In this document: piece by piece, positions 7,278-12,688 of the stretch | Numbering within the stretch: position 1 is the first letter of the stretch | How the letters are laid out: each line of letters opens with the position of its first letter | From: Gammaproteobacteria bacterium UBA6968 | GTDB taxonomy: Bacteria > Pseudomonadota > Gammaproteobacteria > Pseudomonadales > Azotimanducaceae | DNA: 12,688 nucleotides | Assembly: GCA_002450255.1 (NCBI GenBank) | Contig: DJYW01000094.1 | Coordinates: forward strand, 16,534 to 29,221 | Direction: 5' to 3' | Notes under the pieces: generated by a model | Databases searched by the model: none | What the model was told of the DNA's origin: nothing | What the model saw: the letters and a program-made list of their open reading frames with translations, nothing else | Made by a program: the position numbers and the translations under genes

Positions 7278-8376
7278 CTACAAGCCCGCTTTTAGACTCG
7301 CTTCAATAAACCCATCCAAATCACCGTTCAAAACAGAATAAGGGTCAGTACGTTCCACCTGAGTGCGCAAGTCCTTAACACGGGACTGATCCAACACGTA
7401 AGAGCGGATTTGGCTGCCCCAACCGATATCCGCTTTGGCATCCTCTATCGCCTGTTGCTCGGCGCGTCGCGCATGCAATTCCAGTTCGTAAAGCTTAGCT
7501 CGCAGTTGCTTGTACGCATTGTCTTTGTTCTGGTGCTGCGAGCGTTCGCTCTGGCACTGCACGACGGTATTCGTTGGCAGGTGGGTCAAACGCACAGCCG
7601 AGTCTGTGCGGTTAACGTGCTGTCCACCGGCGCCGCTGGCGCGATAGGTATCCACCCGCACATCCGCCGGGTTAATGTCGATATCGATATTGTCGTCGAT
7701 CTCCGCGGACACGAACACCGAAGCAAAGGAGGTGTGGCGTCGATTGCCAGAGTCGAAAGGTGACTTTCGGACTAGCCGATGCACGCCGGTCTCAGTCCGC
7801 AGCCAGCCATAGGCATATTCGCCCTCGACCAAAACCGAGGCGCTTTTGATACCGGCAATATCACCCGGAGAAACCTCGATGACCTGTGCCGTGAAACCGC
7901 GCTGTTCCGCCCAGCGCAAATACATGCGTAACAACATTTCGGCCCAATCCTGCGCTTCGGTGCCACCGGAGCCAGATTGAATCTCCAGGTAGGTGTTGGC
8001 ATCGTCCAACTCGCCTTTGAACATGCGCCGGAATTCCAATGCCGCAAGTTGCATGTCGAGTGCACTGAGTTCACCGGCGATATCGTCTAGCGCACCGCTG
8101 TCGTCCTCTTCGTTAGCCATCTCGGCAAGCTCGCCCAACTCTTCAAGGTGCCCTGCAAACGACCCAAGTAAACTGACGATACGATCTAACTCGGCGCGTT
8201 CGCGGCCCAACTTTTGAGCGCGCTCTGCATCATCCCAAACCGCACCATCAGCCAGCTCCAATTCAACTTCCTGCAGTCGGTCGGCTTTTTCGGCGTAGTC
8301 AAAGATACCCCCGAAGGAGCAAGTCGCGGTCGTTCAACTCTTTGATTTGTTCTCTGATCGAAGTGATTTCAGGCAT
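7278..8376 (-). CDS. prfB: Peptide chain release factor RF2, joined by programmed +1 frameshift
   Basis: Recognises UAA and UGA stop codons and triggers peptide release. The first reading frame runs from ATG at 8376 for 25 codons to an in-frame TGA at 8301-8299. A +1 shift at CTT TGA C continues into the main frame, giving 365 residues, exactly the E. coli length. In joined numbering the stop-codon recognition tripeptide SPF is at 205-207 and the GGQ hydrolysis motif at 250-252, both identical in position to E. coli RF2. Residue 246 is Ala (RASGAGG), the usual bacterial form, not the Thr of E. coli K-12. The family ending SQIRSYVLD...[10 protein letters not shown] is intact. It lies 47 bp after recJ and before lysS, the standard recJ-prfB-lysS order. 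Expression is autoregulated through the frameshift. Confidence 0.97.
8298..8313 (-). promoter_or_regulatory. RF2 programmed frameshift site
   Basis: On the minus strand the codons read CGG GGG TAT CTT TGA C. The CTT slippery codon is followed by TGA and C, a poor termination context, and the internal Shine-Dalgarno-like G-run ends three nt before CTT. E. coli has the same element except AGG in place of CGG at the first codon. Low RF2 makes ribosomes pause at TGA and shift +1, so more RF2 is made. Confidence 0.95.
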
Positions 8377-8423
8377 AGCTTAGGTTCTTGTCCAAGTCGG
8401 CGCGGGAATTTTCTCGGCGCAGT

Positions 8424-10127
8424 CTAGGTTAATGGTTCGATGTACTCCACCAGTAGCTGCAAGGTTTGGCTATTTTGGTAGTCGTTACAATCTGGACGGT
8501 AGGCCAACATCACCCGGTCAGTGCCTGCTGGCAACGCCGCTTGGCGAAAGGCGATGGCGTCAATCAGTTTGGCGGCGGTTTTAACCACCATTTTCAAGTG
8601 CAGTTGACCCACTACTCGCTGGCTAATGAGTTCAAACTCACCGCTAAATAAGGGTTCAGGAAAGCCGCTACCCCAAGGCCCAGCCTGGGCCAACAGTTCG
8701 ACGGTATCCAAAGACAAGTCGGCCTCGTTTAGCGCGCCATCAGTCAAAATATGCGCCTCCGCCATTTCTGGTGTTAACCAGGCGCTGACCTGCTTATCGA
8801 AAACCGTCTGAAAGCGCTGATAGTGAATGCGCTTAATGCTTAGCCCCGCCGCCATTGCATGACCACCAAACTTGATCAACATGCCCGGATGCGTGGTAGC
8901 GATACGATCCAATACATCGCGTATATGCAGCCCATCAATACTCCGCGCCGATCCTTTCAGTTCACCTGGGGAGGACTCTCCCACATCAGCAAACACCACT
9001 GCCGGGCGATTAAACTTTTCACGCAAGCGCCCCGCTACAATACCGACCACGCCCTGATGGAAACTCGGGTGGTAAGCGGTAATACCGTCGCGTGCCGCCG
9101 CATCTTGCTCTGCCACCAACAATTCTGCGTCGCTCACCATATCCTGTTCGATTTCCCGGCGACTGGCATTGAACGCTTCCAGCTGCCCGGCATAAGGCTT
9201 TGCTTCAGCCGCTGTTTCGGCCAACAAGCAGCGAATGCCTACGGTCATATCGTCCAATCGACCGGCGGCATTGAGACGCGGTCCGACTGCGAACGCAAGA
9301 TCCTGTGCACTCAGCTTGCCCAAATTGCGTTTACCAAGCTCGATCAGCAGGCGCAGACCGGGGCGCAAACGCCCACGACGCATTCGCGATAGCCCTTGGT
9401 GTACAAGGATGCGGTTGTTGCGATCCAGAGGTACCACATCCGCAACCGTACCTAACGCGACCAAATCCAAATACTGAGCCATGTTGGGTTCTGTCAAACC
9501 GCTTTTGGCAAACCAATCCTGCGCGCGTAATTGGCTGCGTAAATAGCTGAGCAAGTAATACGCGACGCCGACGCCTGCCATTGATTTGCTGGCAAAGTCA
9601 CAAGCATCCAAATTAGGGTTAACCACAGCCACCGCTGCAGGCAGTTCTTGGCCTGGCAAATGGTGGTCCGTGACGATGACGTCGATACCTGCTGCATTCG
9701 CAAACGCCACGCCATCGATACTGGCAACGCCGTTGTCGACAGTTACGATTAAGTCCGGTTCGCGCTGTTGCGCTAAGGCAACGATCTCGGGAGAGAGTCC
9801 GTACCCGAAATCGAATCGATTGGGGACGATAAAGTCGACGTGACGGGCCCCCATGGCCTGTAACGCCAGCACGCAGAGCGTCACTGAAGTCGCTCCATCG
9901 GCGTCGAAGTCACCGACAATCAAAATCTTTTCTTGCTGGGTAATTGCGGCAATCAGGCGTTGACTCGCCACATCAATGTGCGGCAGACCAGTTGGGTGCA
10001 GCAGACCCGCTAAGCTATATTCCACTTCATCAGGGGCGCGCACACCACGCGCGGCAAATACTCGCTCAAGCAAATCGTTAGTAAAGCCACTGACGGCCTT
10101 CGGAACAGGGCGTGTGCGTATTAGCAT
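8424..10127 (-). CDS. recJ: Single-stranded-DNA-specific 5'-3' exonuclease RecJ
   Basis: Degrades single-stranded DNA 5' to 3' in RecF-pathway recombination, mismatch repair and base-excision repair. The 567 residues are close to the E. coli length (577). DHH-family phosphoesterase motifs that bind two metal ions are all visible: motif I GDFDADGATS (72-81), DNG (131-133), the DHH motif TDHHLPG (153-159), VNPN (169-172) and the motif around TVADVVPL (227-234). The DHHA1/substrate segment GPRLNAAGRLDDM (282-294) and the later GGHAMAAGLSI follow, then the C-terminal OB-fold. The ATG at 10127 lies 29 bp after hom. The order (dsbC)-recJ-prfB-lysS is typical of gammaproteobacteria; here hom is inserted before it. 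Confidence 0.98.
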   Translation of the reverse strand: MLIRTRPVPKAVSGFTNDLLERVFAARGVRAPDEVEYSLAGLLHPTGLPHIDVASQRLIAAITQQEKILIVGDFDADGATSVTLCVLALQAMGARHVDFIVPNRFDFGYGLSPEIVALAQQREPDLIVTVDNGVASIDGVAFANAAGIDVIVTDHHLPGQELPAAVAVVNPNLDACDFASKSMAGVGVAYYLLSYLRSQLRAQDWFAKSGLTEPNMAQYLDLVALGTVADVVPLDRNNRILVHQGLSRMRRGRLRPGLRLLIELGKRNLGKLSAQDLAFAVGPRLNAAGRLDDMTVGIRCLLAETAAEAKPYAGQLEAFNASRREIEQDMVSDAELLVAEQDAAARDGITAYHPSFHQGVVGIVAGRLREKFNRPAVVFADVGESSPGELKGSARSIDGLHIRDVLDRIATTHPGMLIKFGGHAMAAGLSIKRIHYQRFQTVFDKQVSAWLTPEMAEAHILTDGALNEADLSLDTVELLAQAGPWGSGFPEPLFSGEFELISQRVVGQLHLKMVVKTAAKLIDAIAFRQAALPAGTDRVMLAYRPDCNDYQNSQTLQLLVEYIEPLT

Positions 10128-10156
10128 TAGTCCGCGTGACTCGTTTACAGCGTGGG

Positions 10157-11476
10157 TTAAGTGTTAACGGGTGCGACCCGAATACGAGAAACCTCACCGC
10201 TAACCTCAAACATGCCGTGCAGTTCGGTCAGCGCGAGATTGACGTCGCGCTCTAGCGCATCGTGAGTCAGCAACACAAGGTCGACCTGTTCTGTCCGACC
10301 CGCCGCCGGGCGCTGGATCACCTTGTCAATGCTGATGCCATGATTAGACAGTGCTTGCGCCACCTTAGCGATGACGCCGGGCTGATCTGCAACGAGCATG
10401 CGCAGGTAGTAACCACCGTAGACCTCGTCTATGGGGAGTACCGCTAGATCATTCGCTCGTTCGAGAGGGACATACATTCCACTACTCGCAGCGTTATGTG
10501 CGGTACTGGTTGGATTCGTACCGAGCCCGCCTCTAGTTAGCGCCACCAAATCAGCGATAACAGCGGAGGCCGTGGCCGCGCCACCGGCCCCAGGACCACT
10601 GAACAGCGTAGTACCCGCGGAATCCGAGCTGACCTGTACTGCGTTCTGGACACCATCTACTTGTGCCAGTAGATCGCTCTGAGGGATCAGCAGCGGATGT
10701 ACCCGAGCTTCCAATCCGGTCGCCACCCGCCGGAGCATGCCGATATGTTTTATGCGAAAACCAAACTCCGCTGCAAATGCGATGTCCTCCGCGGTCAGCG
10801 ACTCGATCCCTTCTTTATAGATCTGGTCGAGCGCAAACGACATGTCGAATGCCAAGGCCATCAGTATGGTTAGCTTATGGGCCGCGTCAGTACCGTCCAC
10901 ATCGAAGGTCGGATCCGCTTCCGCATAGCCCAGCTTTTGCGCTGCGGCTAACGCCTCACCAAACGATACGCCGTCCTGTTCCATCGCCGTGAGGATGTAA
11001 TTAGCTGTGCCATTAATAATGCCGCTGACTGCGTGAATCGCGTTGCCAGCCAGACCTGCCGTAATCGCTTGCAAGATCGGAATTGCCCCAGCGACGGCAG
11101 CTTCAAAACGAATGGGCTGGACCGACTGCTTGCCTAACAACTGATCGCCTTTGACGGCAAGCACGGCTTTATTTGCGGTAATAACCGCTTTCCCCGCAGC
11201 CAAGGCGTCTGCAATAAGCTGGTCAGCCGGCGACTCACCGCCGATCAGTTCCATTACCACGTCTACCTGTGGATCCTCGTACAAATCCTCAAGGCGGTGG
11301 CTAAATTCTGCGCCTAGTAAGTCAACATCTGGCTTGGCCGTTCTACTCACCACCCGAACTACCTCATAGCGCGCATTAGAACGCTTTGCCAACAGCGCTT
11401 GCTGCACTTTAAGAATATTCAAGACGCCCTGGGAAACCGTCCCCAATCCTGCGATGCCTATACCAACTGTTTTCAC
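10157..11476 (-). CDS. hom: Homoserine dehydrogenase with C-terminal ACT domain
   Basis: Reduces aspartate-semialdehyde to homoserine, the branch point to threonine and methionine. The 439 residues match the monofunctional enzyme, not the aspartokinase fusion (ThrA/MetL) of enteric bacteria. The N-terminal dinucleotide-binding fold begins with GLGTVSQGV (10-18); ITANKAVLA (99-107) carries K103. The catalytic region holds SGIINGTANYIL (151-162) and GYAEADPTFDVDGTDAAHKL (183-202). An ACT regulatory domain at about 355-435 (YYLRMLVADQPGVIAKVAQ onward) suggests feedback inhibition by threonine. The ATG at 11476 has GAGAG 5 nt upstream. In Pseudomonas the order is dsbC-hom-thrC, but here recJ follows directly with a 29-bp gap and thrC is absent. 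Confidence 0.97.
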   Translation of the reverse strand: MKTVGIGIAGLGTVSQGVLNILKVQQALLAKRSNARYEVVRVVSRTAKPDVDLLGAEFSHRLEDLYEDPQVDVVMELIGGESPADQLIADALAAGKAVITANKAVLAVKGDQLLGKQSVQPIRFEAAVAGAIPILQAITAGLAGNAIHAVSGIINGTANYILTAMEQDGVSFGEALAAAQKLGYAEADPTFDVDGTDAAHKLTILMALAFDMSFALDQIYKEGIESLTAEDIAFAAEFGFRIKHIGMLRRVATGLEARVHPLLIPQSDLLAQVDGVQNAVQVSSDSAGTTLFSGPGAGGAATASAVIADLVALTRGGLGTNPTSTAHNAASSGMYVPLERANDLAVLPIDEVYGGYYLRMLVADQPGVIAKVAQALSNHGISIDKVIQRPAAGRTEQVDLVLLTHDALERDVNLALTELHGMFEVSGEVSRIRVAPVNT

Positions 11477-11504
11477 TAACGACTCTCATCTATGCCAGAC
11501 GGCA

Positions 11505-11533
11505 ATTATTGTTTGGGCTCTGTATGCTGACCA
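11505..11533 (-). promoter_or_regulatory. Candidate sigma-70 promoter for hom
   Basis: On the minus strand TGGTCA (11533-11528, 4 of 6 to the -35 consensus) is followed after exactly 17 bp by AATAAT (11510-11505, 5 of 6 to the -10 consensus). Initiation near 11498 would leave about 22 nt before the hom ATG, containing the GAGAG ribosome site. It would drive hom-recJ-prfB independently of dsbC. Confidence 0.4.
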
Positions 11534-11583
11534 GATTGGACGCGCGGCCCGATCTCGGTGATTGCTTGCTCAGCACGAGCGGC

Positions 11584-11611
11584 TTATCTTATGTGACTTA
11601 TCTCATGTGAC
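11584..11611. repeat. 14-bp tandem repeat between dsbC and hom
   Basis: ttatcttatgtgac (11584-11597) is followed directly by ttatctcatgtgac (11598-11611), one mismatch in 14, and then by a degenerate half copy starting ctatcta at 11612. It lies 22 bp past the dsbC stop codon and about 50 bp upstream of the candidate hom promoter. It could be a tandem regulator-binding site; no known operator was recognised. Confidence 0.7.
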
Positions 11612-11633
11612 CTATCTAAGCGGGCTTGCCGTA

Positions 11634-12590
11634 CTACTCCAGCCCAATACGACCGGCCAACTCCTGCGGCGGCAGATAGCCAGGCAACATTTGCCCGGTA
11701 GAAGTAACAATTGCCGGCGTGCCTTGCACACCAATCTGCTGCCCGAGTCGATATTGATCTGCCACGGGATTGCTACAATCGTTTAACACAATCGTTGCGC
11801 CGGCCTTCACTGCCGTCAACGCGCCTTGCGGATCCTCTGCACACCATGCGCCAACAATTTTAGTATAGGACTCTGAATCGAGCCCGGCACGCGGGTAGGC
11901 AAGGTAGCGCACTTCGATCCCAAGCTCGTTATAACCCGCCATCTCGGCATGCAGTTTCTGACAATAGCCGCAGTCCACATCGGTAAAAATCTGCACGTAG
12001 TCCCGCGGTTGACCCTTGGCAGGAAACACGATCATGTCTTTAAGGGGAATCGCCGCCATCAGGTCTTTGCGAATAACAGCTCGATGTTGCTCAGTCAGAT
12101 TAACCACCTCGGCGCCGGTCTCGAAACCCGTCGCAAACAGCTCGCCGGTAATGATATAGCGGCCATCCGCGGTGCCATACAACACCTGACCACCCATGAT
12201 GTCCACACCGAAAAAGCCATTCATCTCAGCAGGATAAATCCGCTCAATCGGAATGTTAGGATTAACGCGCCTGAGTGCGGCTACCAGCTTTGCAGCGCCC
12301 TTAGGTACAACCGTTTGATACGATGAGCCAGCGGCTGCCGGCGGTTGCACGCGAGACTCAGCGCTGACGGCTGCTGGGCCAGCAAAGACGCCTAGATTCA
12401 AAACCGCAAAAGCCATTGCAGTCGACAATGACCGGCTTAGCGGACGCAAATTGGCAGATATCCGAGCGCGATATCGCAAAGCACTAGACCCGAGTCCACT
12501 TATGACCGGTTGTATGGCCCTTTGTACCAATTTGGGATTACCACTCTGCACAGCCCTATTCTGCATAAGGTGCCGATCTGTTCGCTGCAT
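11634..12590 (-). CDS. dsbC: Thiol:disulfide interchange protein DsbC with long N-terminus
   Basis: A periplasmic disulfide isomerase that repairs wrong disulfides, kept reduced by DsbD. Numbered from the second ATG (12590; 318 aa), the active site CGYC is at 207-210 in FTDVDCGYCQKLH. A second cysteine pair, C250 and C272, corresponds to the structural disulfide of DsbC. The cis-proline motif GTPAIV (290-295) and a dimerisation domain (about 90-165) are present. A signal peptide core lies at about 57-77, ending VSA before ESR. About 50 Arg-rich residues precede it, an unusually long n-region (E. coli DsbC is 236 residues with a 20-residue signal). AGGAG lies 5 nt before the ATG at 12590, supporting this long form; the adjacent ATG at 12593 is only 2 nt away. 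A TTG at 12449 would give a normal signal peptide but has a weak ribosome site. Confidence 0.93.
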   Translation of the reverse strand: MQRTDRHLMQNRAVQSGNPKLVQRAIQPVISGLGSSALRYRARISANLRPLSRSLSTAMAFAVLNLGVFAGPAAVSAESRVQPPAAAGSSYQTVVPKGAAKLVAALRRVNPNIPIERIYPAEMNGFFGVDIMGGQVLYGTADGRYIITGELFATGFETGAEVVNLTEQHRAVIRKDLMAAIPLKDMIVFPAKGQPRDYVQIFTDVDCGYCQKLHAEMAGYNELGIEVRYLAYPRAGLDSESYTKIVGAWCAEDPQGALTAVKAGATIVLNDCSNPVADQYRLGQQIGVQGTPAIVTSTGQMLPGYLPPQELAGRIGLE

Positions 12591-12593
12591 CAT

Positions 12594-12688
12594 TGCTCCT
12601 AAAAATTCTTAGCAAAGTCCAAAGACTTAATCTTTCAAAGTAGAAAGTAGCGGCACACCACCTTTTGCTCCACAGGCTTTAGCCCCGC
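12594..12688 (-). promoter_or_regulatory. dsbC leader with strong ribosome site and overlapping small hairpins
   Basis: AGGAG (12600-12596, minus strand) is the clearest ribosome site in the window. Upstream are two small inverted repeats that share sequence and so exclude each other: AAGTC 12615-12619 with GACTT 12624-12628, and AAAGA 12621-12625 with TCTTT 12631-12635. AAAGTAG is repeated in tandem at 12637-12643 and 12644-12650. No convincing -35/-10 pair was found before the window ends. Confidence 0.35.

Noticed and set aside
8299..8301. In-frame stop early in prfB, as if a pseudogene
   Set aside because: The CTT TGA C context with an upstream G-run is the standard RF2 programmed frameshift, and the joined protein is full length.
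8859..9392. 177-codon open frame on the plus strand
   Set aside because: It lies entirely opposite recJ, whose frame is well conserved, and its translation has no recognisable domain.
1..12688. Mobile elements, CRISPR arrays, tRNA/rRNA genes, toxin or phage-defence islands
   Set aside because: No transposase, integrase, regularly spaced repeats or tRNA-like cloverleaf was seen; the genes are core housekeeping functions.

Overview
This window looks like ordinary chromosomal core DNA from a gammaproteobacterium outside the enteric group. Every protein I recognise is a housekeeping enzyme of gammaproteobacterial type. RF2 has the same length and residue numbering as the E. coli protein (365 aa) and keeps its programmed +1 frameshift. 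The gene order resembles two neighbourhoods known from Pseudomonas-like genomes: nadB next to sdhE/ygfZ (with rpoE-mucABC on the other side of nadB), and dsbC-hom-recJ-prfB-lysS. I see no insertion sequence, prophage, CRISPR array, tRNA or rRNA. The assignment to class is inferred from protein similarity and synteny recalled from memory, not from a search.

Left part (1-4546). A small minus-strand gene (195-566) encodes a two-helix membrane protein with a CxxCxxxCG cluster, which I read as a shortened RseC/MucC. A 315-bp AT-rich spacer separates it from the divergent nadB (882-2525, L-aspartate oxidase). Next come minus-strand ygfX-like (2805-3428) and sdhE (3410-3661), which overlap. They are followed by the divergent ygfZ (3743-4546), which shares an 81-bp promoter spacer with sdhE. 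NadB, SdhE and YgfZ are linked by flavin and Fe-S chemistry: an FAD enzyme, the flavinylation factor for succinate dehydrogenase/fumarate reductase, and an Fe-S cluster maintenance protein.

Right part (4763-12590). All genes lie on the minus strand and read right to left as dsbC, hom, recJ, prfB, lysS, ung. Gaps are 157 bp (dsbC-hom), 29 bp (hom-recJ), 47 bp (recJ-prfB), 253 bp (prfB-lysS) and 9 bp (lysS-ung). Likely transcription units are dsbC, hom-recJ-prfB and lysS-ung, possibly with read-through. The roles are periplasmic disulfide isomerisation, threonine/methionine precursor synthesis, single-strand DNA degradation in repair, translation termination, lysyl-tRNA charging and uracil excision.

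I did not find an obviously new biological system. The points most worth a second look are: the RseC-like gene where rpoE-rseA-rseB would be expected; DsbC with a strong ribosome site far upstream of its signal peptide; an Ala/Ser-rich insertion in Ung; hom directly followed by recJ without thrC; an oversized YgfX; and short tandem repeats in the spacers before lysS and hom.
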